DNA of 64,000 nt, taken from positions 174,100-238,099 of the forward strand of contig NZ_JAUSVX010000013.1 of NCBI RefSeq assembly GCF_030814995.1. Direction: 5' to 3'. A program made the position numbers and the translations under genes. The notes beneath the pieces were generated by a model. The model had not been told where the DNA came from, ran no database searches, and saw only the letters and a list, made by a program, of their open reading frames with translations. Shown one piece after another: positions 1 through 7,377 of the stretch; position 1 is the stretch's first letter; every line of letters begins with the position of its first letter. The stretch is from Labrys wisconsinensis. GTDB lineage: Bacteria; Pseudomonadota; Alphaproteobacteria; Rhizobiales; Labraceae.

Positions 1-207
1 CCGGCGGGCGGCATTGTCCTCGACCCATTCATGGGCAGCGGTACCACCGGTGTCGCGGCCGTTCAGAGCGGGCTGGGCTTCATCGGCGTCGAGATCGAGC
101 CGACGTATTTCGACCGGGCCTGCCGCCGGATCGAGGACGAGATCCGCCGGCCGCGCATGTTCGCGACCGCGCCGCCGAGGGCGGCGCAGGGAGCCATGGA
201 ACTATGA
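1..207 (+). CDS. DNA methyltransferase, C-terminal part only
   Basis: Only the last 68 codons are present; the true start lies upstream of the window. The frame contains a clear amino-methyltransferase motif [10 protein letters not shown], followed by GFIGVEIEP, where the acidic residue after the second strand would bind the ribose of S-adenosylmethionine. Motif I near the C terminus means the catalytic (D/S/N)PP(Y/W/F) motif came first, the order of beta-class N6-adenine or N4-cytosine enzymes. It overlaps the next methyltransferase by ATGA at 204-207, so the two are translated as a unit. In phages such enzymes usually mark DNA against host restriction. No restriction enzyme is visible in the window. 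Target sequence cannot be read from this fragment. Confidence 0.85.
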   Translation, partial: PAGGIVLDPFMGSGTTGVAAVQSGLGFIGVEIEPTYFDRACRRIEDEIRRPRMFATAPPRAAQGAMEL

Positions 208-1094
208 GCGCCCCCACGCGGCCCGCTCTGCGCTGGCATGGCGGCAAATGGAAGCTGTCTCCCTGGATCATCGGCCACTTTCCGCCGCACCGTGTCTATG
301 TCGAGCCCTTCGGCGGCGCGGCCTCGGTGCTGCTGCGCAAGCCTCGAGCCTACGCCGAGATTTACAATGACCTCGACGACGAGGCCGTCACGCTGTTCCG
401 AGTCCTGCGCGATCCCGAGACCGCCGCCGAGCTCCGGCGCCGCCTCGAGCTCACACCCTTCGCCAGGACGGAGTTCCGGGCCGCCTATGTGGCCGCGGAT
501 GAGCCTGTCGAGTGCTCCCGCCGGCTGATCGTTCGGAGCTTCATGGGTTTCGGCAGCAACGCGCATGCGTCGCAGCACAAGGGGCACCGCTCGACGGGCT
601 TCCGGGCCAACTCGTCGCGCAGCGGCACCACGCCGGCGACCGATTGGGCGCATTACCCGGCCGCCATGGACGCCCTGGTGGAAAGGCTCGCCGGCGTTGT
701 GATCGAGTGCCGGGACGCCAAGAAGGTGATGTCGGCCCACGACGGGGCCGAGACGCTCCATTACGTCGACCCGCCGTACCCTCAAGAGACGCGCGCCCGC
801 GGAAATCGATACGACCTTGCTTGGCGGATGTATCGGCACGAGCTGTCGGACGAAGACCACGCCGAGCTGCTCGCATTCCTCGGCAGGCTGAAGGGGATGG
901 TGGTGCTCTCCGGCTATGCCTGCCCGCTCTACGACGATGCGTTGGGCGATTGGCGCCGGGTCGAATCCTTGGCCTACGCCGACGGCGCCCGCGAGCGCAC
1001 CGAGGTGCTGTGGATCAATGCGGCCGCAGCTGCCGCTCTCGACCGGGCAGCCGCCGGCGGGCCGCTGTTTGAAACAGCTGTGGCGGCCGAATGA
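204..1094 (+). CDS. D12-class N6-adenine DNA methyltransferase (Dam/DpnM-like)
   Basis: A 296-residue protein that should transfer methyl groups from S-adenosylmethionine to adenine N6 in DNA. Visible motifs in alpha-class order: WHGGK at residues 11-15, the SAM-binding motif YVEPFGGAA at 32-40, and the catalytic DPPY at 189-192. Length fits the D12 family (about 260-300). The start overlaps the preceding methyltransferase by ATGA and its own stop overlaps the next gene by ATGA, so it sits in a tightly coupled early operon. It is a different class from its upstream neighbour. The likely role is protection of phage DNA from restriction; recognition site unknown. Confidence 0.9.
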   Translation: MSAPTRPALRWHGGKWKLSPWIIGHFPPHRVYVEPFGGAASVLLRKPRAYAEIYNDLDDEAVTLFRVLRDPETAAELRRRLELTPFARTEFRAAYVAADEPVECSRRLIVRSFMGFGSNAHASQHKGHRSTGFRANSSRSGTTPATDWAHYPAAMDALVERLAGVVIECRDAKKVMSAHDGAETLHYVDPPYPQETRARGNRYDLAWRMYRHELSDEDHAELLAFLGRLKGMVVLSGYACPLYDDALGDWRRVESLAYADGARERTEVLWINAAAAAALDRAAAGGPLFETAVAAE

Positions 1095-1312
1095 TCGACC
1101 TCGACAGCCTCCCGCCCTGGAAGCCGAGGACCGACGGCGAGGCCGACCGGTTCCATGTCGAGGCCTGTGCCTCCTGCTTCTGCGTCGCCTTCTGCGACCG
1201 GTACGACCGGGCCCTGACGCTGGAAATCGGCAGCCCGGCCTATCCGCATGACCTTCGGCTGGGCGCCGATGGCCGGCCGGTGTGCCTCAACCGGACGGAG
1301 GCGTCGTCGTGA
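1091..1312 (+). CDS. Small cysteine-rich hypothetical protein
   Basis: A 73-residue protein linked to its neighbours by ATGA at its start and GTGA at its end, which supports it as a real gene in the early operon. Four cysteines lie close together in the middle (ACASCFCVAFC, around residues 27-37), which could bind a metal, but spacing does not match a zinc finger I can name. No signal peptide or membrane segment. I do not recognise the family. Confidence 0.6.
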   Translation: MIDLDSLPPWKPRTDGEADRFHVEACASCFCVAFCDRYDRALTLEIGSPAYPHDLRLGADGRPVCLNRTEASS

Positions 1313-1704
1313 AGTGCGTTGTCAATCATCCCATCCGCCGCGGCCGGCTCACCGAGACCGATCATGACGCGATCATCATGTTCTCGGCAAAGAAATACAC
1401 GCCCGGTCGCATCGCGTCGATAATTGAACGGCACCCGTCGACTGTTCGTTTCTATATGTACAGTCACGGCCTCATGTCGCCACCTGGGCGATATCGGGTA
1501 AAACCATGCGTGCGCAACGGTCGTTTGGTGAAGCCGTTCGATCGGGATGAGGACGTCTTTATTCAAGTCTTGAGAATTCAGGGATACACGACCACGAAAA
1601 TTGCCGAGATGACGACGAAGCGCTTCGGTCATCCTCGCACTCCTGCAACGATCGTGACGCGGCTGAAGATGTTGGCGGCCATGGAAGAGGCGCGCCATGG
1701 CTGA
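1309..1704 (+). CDS. Putative helix-turn-helix DNA-binding protein
   Basis: The GTG at 1309 is preferred over the upstream in-frame codon because it overlaps the preceding stop as GTGA; the product has 131 residues and begins MKCVVNHPIRRG. Two segments read like helix-turn-helix units: DHDAIIMFSAKKYTPGRIA near residues 18-36, and GYTTTKIAEMTTKRF in the second half. Rich in Arg and Lys, no membrane segment. Base composition is lower in GC than the surrounding genes (runs such as attgaacggcac and ttctatatg), a hint of separate origin. Probably a phage regulatory protein, but target and role are unknown. Confidence 0.6.
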   Translation: MKCVVNHPIRRGRLTETDHDAIIMFSAKKYTPGRIASIIERHPSTVRFYMYSHGLMSPPGRYRVKPCVRNGRLVKPFDRDEDVFIQVLRIQGYTTTKIAEMTTKRFGHPRTPATIVTRLKMLAAMEEARHG

Positions 1705-1939
1705 CGCGCCGGGCCACCCGGTCTCCCTGCAGAGTCTTCGCTCGTTCGCGCTCGATGAAGCCTATCGCTGCTCGCTCATGGCCGATGCCCTCCGCGGCGA
1801 TCGGTTGACCCGTCAGGCGGCCGAGGCGAACGAACAACGCGCACGCATGCATTCCGCCTGCGCAGCCCTTTGCTTTGCCCTGATCTCCGGCGATCGCACC
1901 GTGGTCCGCGACTACCTGGACAACGGCATACGGGCATGA
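1697..1939 (+). CDS. Small helical hypothetical protein
   Basis: An 80-residue, Ala- and Arg-rich protein that overlaps the preceding gene by 8 bases and the primase gene by ATGA (1936-1939). It is predicted from composition to be mostly helical. No catalytic motif, signal peptide or membrane segment. It is accepted as a gene because it fits exactly between two coding regions in a chain of overlapping starts and stops. I do not recognise it. Confidence 0.55.
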   Translation: MADAPGHPVSLQSLRSFALDEAYRCSLMADALRGDRLTRQAAEANEQRARMHSACAALCFALISGDRTVVRDYLDNGIRA

Positions 1940-4653
1940 CCGAGTCTAATGCGACGCTGCAGGCGGCCCTTGCCTATGCCGCGCGGGGCTGGGCTGTATT
2001 CCCATGCGATCCGCATCCGGAGCCGCCGCGTTCAAAGCGTCCGCTTGTGGCGGCGGAGAAGGATGAGCAAGGGCGATCTATCAAGGGCACGGGCTGGCCG
2101 AAGAAGGCCAGCGTGGATCCTGATCAGATCAGGGCATGGTGGCGGAAATGGCCCAAGGCGCTGATCGGCCTCTGCCCCGGTCGGGCTGGCGCGCTCGTCG
2201 TCGATCTCGATCCAAAGGAAGAACCGGTCGACGTCGTCGAAAGGCGAATCGAGGAGGCGATCGGCGGTCCGCTGCCGGAATGCCCCCGCACGCTGACCAG
2301 GTCCGGAGGTTATCACCTCTGGTTCAGGCGGCCAGAGGGCGGCGCAGGCAATTCCAAGCCGCTGAAGAATGTCGATATCAGGTGCGATGCCGGCTACGTG
2401 ATCGTGGCGCCGTCGGTCATGGCGGACGGAAAGACCTATGAATGGGTCAGTGCGCCCTACAGTGGCGAAGCTCCCGATCTCCCACCGAAATTGTTGGAGC
2501 TGATCAGGGCGCGTGAGGAGAAGGCCGATCGCAAGGCGGAACCGGCCGGGGCCGACAACGTCGTGCCACTGCGGCGCCCACCGGCCAAAGCCACGCCGGC
2601 CGAGGAGGCGAAGAGGCGCTACGCACGGGCAGCGCTCGACAAAATCGGAAAGGACCTCGCCGAGACGGCCAAAGGCCGTCGCGGCACCGCTCTCTATCAT
2701 GCCGCGGCAGCGGCGGGCCGCTACATGGCCGCCGGCGTGCTCGGCGAGCGGGAGATCCGCGCCGCCCTGCAGGACGCTGCGGACGCCTGCGGCCTGACCA
2801 CGGACGACGGTACCAGGCGCGTCGAATATGAGATGCGACGGGGCCTCGAGGCGGGGCTCGCCGACGCGGCAGAGACGATCGAACGGCTCGACGGGATCGG
2901 GCAGGAGGCCGAGCGCAAAGCCGCCAGGCGCAGCGCGCCGCCGGCGCCGCCGCCGACCGGGCCAGAGGACTATGGCGGATCGCCGGCCGGGCCGCGCCGT
3001 GAGGCCGACCAGCCTTCGGGCGACGGATCCGGGGGTAAGGGATCGCCGCCGCCGCCAGAAGGCCCGGAGTTCGACGAAGAAAACGTCAAGTATTGCGCAC
3101 GACTGGAACAGAATGACTCGGACAATGCGCAACGGCTGATCCGCCATTTCGGCCATCGCTTCATCAACGTGCGCGATGTCGGCGTGCACGTGTGGGTCGG
3201 CACGCATTGGGAGAAGGAAGGCGGGGAGGAGGCGCTCGAGCGGTTCGCCCAGCGTGTCGCGAAGGCGATCGCGCTGGAAGCCTTCTTCATCGAGCCCTCG
3301 AAGAACGATCGGAAGCTGCTGGAGCTGGCAGAGCCGCTTAAGGGGCGCCCGGTCAACGAGCTTTCGCCCGAGGAGAAGGTGCTCCTCACGGAGGCGATCC
3401 AGGCCGAGGCTCGCGCCGCCAAGCGCCGGGCCGATCGACGGAAATTCGCGATCTCCTGCGGAAACCGAGCCCGGACTGTTGCGATGATCGCGCAGGCCAA
3501 GGCGCACAAGACCATCACCCAAGACCAGCTGGACCCCGATCCGCTCGTCATCAACTGCCTCAACGGCGTGCTGCGCGCGGCCTGGGAGCAGGATCTTGAA
3601 TGCCCTGATCCCGAGATTGTTCGCAAGGTATGGGCCGTCAACTTCAGAGAGGGCCATGACCCTGCCGATATGATCTCGAAATGCATGCATGTTGCTTACG
3701 AGCCTCACGCAACGTGCAAGCGCTTCGAAGAGTTCATCAATCGGTTCCAGCCCGACAACGACGTGCGGTGGTACATCCAGAAGTCGCACGGCTACGGAAC
3801 GACCGGGCTTACATCGGTCCAAGCTCTCAACTTCCACTATGGTGGCGGCTCCAACGGCAAATCCGTCTTCATCACGACGATCTCACGCCTGATGGGCAGC
3901 TACGCGGAGATGATCCCTTTCGCGTCGCTGGTGACTGAGCAGCAGAGGCGGGGCGACCAGGCAAACCCGGACATCATCCGGCTGCCGCGCGTGCGCCTAG
4001 TGCACGCCTCGGAGCCGCCGAAGAACATGAGCTGGGACGAGGCGCTGGTGAAGCAGTTGACCGGCGGCGAACCCATGCTCGCCCGGGGGCTGTTCCAAGG
4101 GTTCGTCACCTTCCGCCCGAAATTCAAGCTCGCCGTGTTCGGCAACATCAAGCCGACGGTGGATGGCGTCGATCACGGTATCTGGCGACGACTGCGCATC
4201 GTGCCGTGGAATGTGACGATCACCGAGAACGAATCTCGCGACTTGGACGACGTCGTGGCCGAGATGCTGGAAGAGGCGCCAGGCATCCTCAATTGGTTGT
4301 TGGCCGGCCTGCTGGGCTATTTCAGGGAGGGCCTGCGGCCGCCGGACAGCGTGCTCGAGGCGACCCGAGAGTACCGGGACGAGAACGACCCGGTCGGCGC
4401 CTTCGTCCGTGCCCACGTTGAGACGGCGCCAGGCGAGAGCATCGCTGCCCGTGAGTTCTACCACGCATACGTTGCCTGGGCGCACGCGAACGGTGTCAAG
4501 CCGATCAACGAGACCCGGTTCGGCCGTCTGATGCCGCAGAAGGGCTTCCGTCGGACGGACGATCGTATCCGGCACTACCTCGACATCCGCTTGCACGACG
4601 TGCCCGTCGAGCCGCCCCGCAGCCCCGATTTCGGCCCGAACGACCCGTTCTAA
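1936..4653 (+). CDS. Bifunctional primase-polymerase / helicase (P4-type replication protein)
   Basis: A 905-residue replication initiator combining primer synthesis and DNA unwinding. The start at 1936 is chosen for its ATGA overlap; an upstream in-frame TTG would only add 22 unlikely residues. The N-terminal prim-pol domain shows the metal-binding DLD at 90-92 (in VVDLDP) and GGYHLWF around residue 120. A proline/glycine-rich linker covers roughly 330-375. The C-terminal D5/SF3-like helicase has Walker A GGGSNGKS at 636-643, a Walker B-like segment PRVRLVHASEP, and the conserved GIWRRLRIVPWN around 750. Length and layout fit the phage/plasmid primase P4 family. It lies directly before a cluster of decamer repeats that may be its origin of replication. 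Confidence 0.9.
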   Translation: MTESNATLQAALAYAARGWAVFPCDPHPEPPRSKRPLVAAEKDEQGRSIKGTGWPKKASVDPDQIRAWWRKWPKALIGLCPGRAGALVVDLDPKEEPVDVVERRIEEAIGGPLPECPRTLTRSGGYHLWFRRPEGGAGNSKPLKNVDIRCDAGYVIVAPSVMADGKTYEWVSAPYSGEAPDLPPKLLELIRAREEKADRKAEPAGADNVVPLRRPPAKATPAEEAKRRYARAALDKIGKDLAETAKGRRGTALYHAAAAAGRYMAAGVLGEREIRAALQDAADACGLTTDDGTRRVEYEMRRGLEAGLADAAETIERLDGIGQEAERKAARRSAPPAPPPTGPEDYGGSPAGPRREADQPSGDGSGGKGSPPPPEGPEFDEENVKYCARLEQNDSDNAQRLIRHFGHRFINVRDVGVHVWVGTHWEKEGGEEALERFAQRVAKAIALEAFFIEPSKNDRKLLELAEPLKGRPVNELSPEEKVLLTEAIQAEARAAKRRADRRKFAISCGNRARTVAMIAQAKAHKTITQDQLDPDPLVINCLNGVLRAAWEQDLECPDPEIVRKVWAVNFREGHDPADMISKCMHVAYEPHATCKRFEEFINRFQPDNDVRWYIQKSHGYGTTGLTSVQALNFHYGGGSNGKSVFITTISRLMGSYAEMIPFASLVTEQQRRGDQANPDIIRLPRVRLVHASEPPKNMSWDEALVKQLTGGEPMLARGLFQGFVTFRPKFKLAVFGNIKPTVDGVDHGIWRRLRIVPWNVTITENESRDLDDVVAEMLEEAPGILNWLLAGLLGYFREGLRPPDSVLEATREYRDENDPVGAFVRAHVETAPGESIAAREFYHAYVAWAHANGVKPINETRFGRLMPQKGFRRTDDRIRHYLDIRLHDVPVEPPRSPDFGPNDPF

Positions 4654-4963
4654 CCCTCGCAAACAGTTGCCTTGCGAAGGTCCGCGACAGTTCTGCGAAG
4701 GTTTCAGCGAGGGTTGAGAGAATGGAATGCCGAGCAAAATCAACACGATGGCGAAGCTCTGCGAGGGTTGCGAGGGTTTCCGCCCGCGTATGTGCGTGAT
4801 TATGGGGGTCAGGGGTTCATGGGCCTGGAATGGAAATCTCTATGCGTAAGCCCGATAAAACCTTCGCAACTATCGCGAGATAGAAGCAAGCATCTGAAAA
4901 TTATAGAGAAAACGGCATGCGAGGGTTTTGCCAAACTCTCGCGCGACCTTCGCGACCTTCGTA
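4652..4963. repeat. Cluster of TGCGARGGTT decamers, candidate replication origin
   Basis: About 310 bases hold at least eight near-copies of TGCGA(A/G)GGTT in both orientations. Plus-strand copies begin near 4673, 4694, 4706 (first base changed), 4760, 4769 and 4918; two of these share a T at 4769. Reverse copies (AACCYTCGCA) lie at 4652-4661, overlapping the primase stop codon, and 4859-4868; two weaker reverse copies, GACCTTCGCG and GACCTTCGTA, are at 4945-4963. The stretch between the repeats is AT-richer than the flanks (4840-4915). Repeated short sites next to a replication initiator gene are typical of phage and plasmid origins, but they could also be an operator. An open frame of 103 codons (TTG 4672 to 4983) crosses the region; its LRxLR repeats look like a by-product of the DNA repeats. 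Confidence 0.65.
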
Positions 4964-4979
4964 AGGGCAGGAGTTTGGG

Positions 4980-5750
4980 GTGAAGGCGATCGATATCGAG
5001 CAGCTGGTACGCTGGGCCTACCGGGAGGAGCTCCCGAAGCGGGACACGGTGTCGAGCGGTGCCGGCACGTCGTGGATGGTGACGGGCGTGCGTGGAACAG
5101 GGACGGGCCTGCCACCTCCGGCCCATCACCAGTGGATGGGCGAAGCGCATTCCGACGCGATAGAGGTCGAGGCCGCCGTGGGCCGGTTGCGGGATCTCGC
5201 CATGGATTGGGCCGATCTGCGGCGGCTGACGTTGGGCGCTGCCGGCGGAGCGTTGCGTTTTCGCGACAAGACGTTGCCGGATGGGCGCACCGTGTTGCAT
5301 CCGCTCGACGCTTGCCTCGCCACGCTGTCGATGCGGCCGGCGGCGCTGATCGTGATGCATGGGCGTGCCGCAACCCGGCCGCATTGCACGGACATTCCGC
5401 GGATCAAGAGGCTGCGGCACGAGCTCAACGGCAAGGTCAAGGTGTGGCGCGTCGATCCAGACACGGGCGAGCAGCTGTTCTACCGGCACCCCAAGACGGG
5501 GATCATGACGGCTGAAGCGGCCTATGACTCGCATCAGCGCATGCGGAAGGGCGCGGCTTGCCCGGTCGAGTACGAGCCGACGCACGCGCAGGTCGCACGC
5601 GACCGGGCCGAATACCTGATCTGGCTCGCGGGCCTCGAAGTGCTCGCGGCCGATTTGGTCGGCAGGCTCGCGAATCATGATCCGCTGCCGCCGGCCGCAC
5701 CGCGGCGACCATGGGCGACGATGGCCGCTTCCCTCTTGCAAGCGGCTTGA
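4980..5750 (+). CDS. Phage hypothetical protein (256 residues)
   Basis: Starts at GTG 4980. The first third is rich in charged residues with an LVRWAYREELPK segment; the middle holds an HG-centred stretch (IVMHGRAATRPHC); a C-terminal helical region follows. There is no signal peptide, membrane segment or catalytic motif I can assign. Its position after the primase and before the morphogenesis genes suggests an early or middle gene, perhaps regulatory. It ends just before the A-tract and candidate late promoter at 5761-5790. Family not recognised. Confidence 0.65.
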   Translation: MKAIDIEQLVRWAYREELPKRDTVSSGAGTSWMVTGVRGTGTGLPPPAHHQWMGEAHSDAIEVEAAVGRLRDLAMDWADLRRLTLGAAGGALRFRDKTLPDGRTVLHPLDACLATLSMRPAALIVMHGRAATRPHCTDIPRIKRLRHELNGKVKVWRVDPDTGEQLFYRHPKTGIMTAEAAYDSHQRMRKGAACPVEYEPTHAQVARDRAEYLIWLAGLEVLAADLVGRLANHDPLPPAAPRRPWATMAASLLQAA

Positions 5751-5760
5751 AAAAAGGGGC

Positions 5761-5790
5761 TTGTATGGGGTGTAGCGCTTGCGCTATATC
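5761..5790 (+). promoter_or_regulatory. Candidate late promoter
   Basis: TTGTAT at 5761-5766 and TATATC at 5785-5790 are separated by 18 bases, an acceptable -35/-10 spacing. An A-tract just upstream (5751-5756) could act as an UP element. It is the first plausible promoter before the long plus-strand morphogenesis operon. Match to consensus is moderate, so this is an inference. Confidence 0.4.
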
Positions 5791-5807
5791 CGACCATGAA
5801 GACTTGT

Positions 5808-5837
5808 GAAGGGCCTGCCGGCTTCGGCGGGCCCTTC
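5808..5837 (+). terminator. GC-rich hairpin between late promoter and first late gene
   Basis: A 12-base-pair stem with one G-T pair (GAAGGGCCTGCC / GGCGGGCCCTTC) and a six-base loop, followed by GTCGTTTC rather than a strong T-tract. It lies between the candidate promoter and the first late gene at 5857. It could be a leaky terminator or an antitermination target, as in lambda pR'-tR', or a leader structure. Confidence 0.5.
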
Positions 5838-5856
5838 GTCGTTTCAGGGCCCCACC

Positions 5857-6030
5857 ATGTGCAGCTGCTCGGAACGGCGCGAGGCGATCGTGCGCGCGGC
5901 GTCGGCCGTGGTGCGCCGGGATGTCGTCTCCGCCCGGGATGCCATTGCCTTCGTTGCGCGATCGGCGCGCGACGACGTGGCCGATGCGATGCGCCGCCTG
6001 GTGAAGGCCAGGACGCGTCTCGGGCGATGA
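5857..6030 (+). CDS. Small hypothetical protein before gpZ-like gene
   Basis: A 57-residue protein beginning MCSCSERREAIV; the ATG at 5857 is chosen because the upstream codon at 5806 would place the hairpin inside the gene. It ends with ATGA overlap into the next gene, which supports translation. The sequence is Ala/Arg/Val rich and probably a single long helix. Function unknown. Confidence 0.5.
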   Translation: MCSCSERREAIVRAASAVVRRDVVSARDAIAFVARSARDDVADAMRRLVKARTRLGR

Positions 6031-6596
6031 TCTCGATCCAGGTCGGCGGCACCATCGCGGCGCTGGAGGCGGCCTTCCGCGATCTGGTGCAGGCCGATCG
6101 GCGCAATCGCGCCTATGCGGCCGCCATCAACCACACCGGCGACCGCGTCGTGATGAAGGCCGTTCGGTATGCGGCCGCCAAGACGCAGCTGCCCGTGCGC
6201 TACGTCAAGACGCAGGTGCGGACCTATCCCGCCGGGCCGGCCAAGCTGACCTGGGAGATGGTCGCCAAAGGCCCGTACATCACGCTGTACAAGTTCGCGC
6301 AGTTGGCGGGCGGGAGCGCGCGCCAAACTGCCAAGGGCGTGATCGTGCCGAAGTGGGGCATGCATCGCCACGCATTCGTGGCCGGCATGAAGACAGGCCA
6401 CATCGGGGTGTTCGCCCGCAAGGGCAAGTCAAGGCTGCCGATTAAGCAGCTGTACGGCCCGGCCGTGCCCAAGCCCCTCCTCGAAGACGAGGCGCGCACG
6501 CTGCTGGAGCAGGAGGTGGACACCCGCCTCTCGGCCCGCATGCTTCACGAGCTGGGCCGCGAGATCGACCGGATCAAGGCCGCGCGCGGCGTCTGA
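6027..6596 (+). CDS. Minor tail protein Z-like protein
   Basis: A 189-residue protein resembling lambda gpZ (prophage minor tail protein Z family), which in lambda acts at the tail tip/connector end during tail completion. The characteristic segment is KSRLPIKQLYGPAVPKPL around residues 135-152, with basic, aromatic-rich sequence before it. The start at 6027 overlaps the preceding stop by ATGA; the longer upstream frame is out of register with gene structure. Its place ahead of the terminase genes is unusual, since gpZ normally lies after the head genes. It probably works as a head-tail or tail completion protein here too. Confidence 0.75.
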   Translation: MISIQVGGTIAALEAAFRDLVQADRRNRAYAAAINHTGDRVVMKAVRYAAAKTQLPVRYVKTQVRTYPAGPAKLTWEMVAKGPYITLYKFAQLAGGSARQTAKGVIVPKWGMHRHAFVAGMKTGHIGVFARKGKSRLPIKQLYGPAVPKPLLEDEARTLLEQEVDTRLSARMLHELGREIDRIKAARGV

Positions 6597-6631
6597 TCGC
6601 CACCGCCGGCTGCCCCGACCGGACGCGCCGG

Positions 6632-6791
6632 GCCGGGCAGGCCGGGCAGGCCGGGAGGGGGTGCCCCCGGCCTCGGGTCCTTCCGCCGCCCCCAGCCGGT
6701 CGCGACGCGCGGCGGCCCGGGATTTTGCCAGTAATGCCGTTCCGAAATCCGGGCTAACAGCCCTAACAGAGGTGTGTATGCCGCCTAACAG
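6632..6791. repeat. Non-coding repeats before terminase; candidate packaging (cos/pac) region
   Basis: The 180 bases between the gpZ-like gene and the small terminase hold three 9-base repeats GCCGGGCAG (6632, 6641, and 6650 with changes), a GGGGGTGCCCCC palindrome at 6657-6668, and three CTAACAG heptamers at 6754, 6763 and 6785 (the last inside the terminase gene). In lambda-type phages the cos site lies just before the Nu1 gene, so this is the natural place for one. No cleavage site can be identified by eye. Confidence 0.35.
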
Positions 6792-7377
6792 CGATGGCGC
6801 GCCCGGCCTGTTCATGTTGTCGATCTCGCAGATCGCGGAACGGGACGGCGTGTCGAAGCCGACCGTCTCCCAGAAGGTCGCCGAGCTGGTGGCGAAGCAT
6901 GGGTTGAGGGTCGAGCGCGACGGCCGTGGGCGCGTGTCGGCTGTCGATGTGGCGCAGTACGATCATCTGCGGGGACGCTTCGGCGACCCGTTCAAGGCGC
7001 AGGCACCGCAGCCGCCGAAGTCGGCGGCACCGGCATTCGATCCTGAAAGTCTGGACGAGGCCCAGCGCAAAAAGGCCTGGTATGAGGCGCATCGGCGCGG
7101 CCTCGAGCTCGATGAGCTGCGCGGCGACCTAGTGCGGCGGCAGGGCATCGAGACTGCCATCTCGGTCATCGGGGCTGAGATCGCGGCGATTGTCGACCGG
7201 CTCGCGGCGCAGGCCGATGACTTTGCGGCAGCGGTCGGGCGCGACGGGCCGCATGGCCTTCGCGTCGCGCTGAGGGCCTTCGCCAGCCAGCAGCGCGCCG
7301 ACATCGCCGACGTCATGGCGCGGTTGTCGAACGGCGCGCCCCTGTTCGATGGTGAGCTTGTCGAGGACGCGGCGTGA
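6778..7377 (+). CDS. Terminase small subunit (Nu1-like)
   Basis: A 199-residue DNA-recognition subunit of the packaging motor. The N-terminal third is a winged helix-turn-helix, LSISQIAERDGVSKPTVSQK near residues 12-31, expected to bind the packaging site. The segment LELDELRGDLVRRQGIE in the middle is typical of Nu1-like proteins, where it leads into the helical dimerisation part. The ATG at 6778, preceded by AGAGG, is chosen over an in-frame GTG at 6661 that would add 39 low-complexity residues. It overlaps the large subunit gene by GTGA at 7374-7377, as expected for a two-subunit complex. Confidence 0.85.
   Translation: MPPNSDGAPGLFMLSISQIAERDGVSKPTVSQKVAELVAKHGLRVERDGRGRVSAVDVAQYDHLRGRFGDPFKAQAPQPPKSAAPAFDPESLDEAQRKKAWYEAHRRGLELDELRGDLVRRQGIETAISVIGAEIAAIVDRLAAQADDFAAAVGRDGPHGLRVALRAFASQQRADIADVMARLSNGAPLFDGELVEDAA

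Noticed and set aside
2032..3837. 601-codon open frame on the minus strand across the primase gene
   Set aside because: It is antisense to a well-supported primase-helicase. Long antisense frames are expected at this GC content, and the product has no recognisable domain.
4672..4983. 103-codon open frame after the primase gene, ending in GTGA overlap with the next gene
   Set aside because: It starts with TTG, uses codons unlike its neighbours and its LRxLRG repeats simply reflect the DNA decamers. I treat it as non-coding repeat sequence, though the stop overlap leaves some doubt.
5796..6026. Upstream extension of the gpZ-like frame to 5796
   Set aside because: It would overlap a hairpin and the small gene 5857-6030; its residues (Arg-, Gly- and Cys-rich) look like an out-of-frame reading. 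ATGA at 6027 marks the start.
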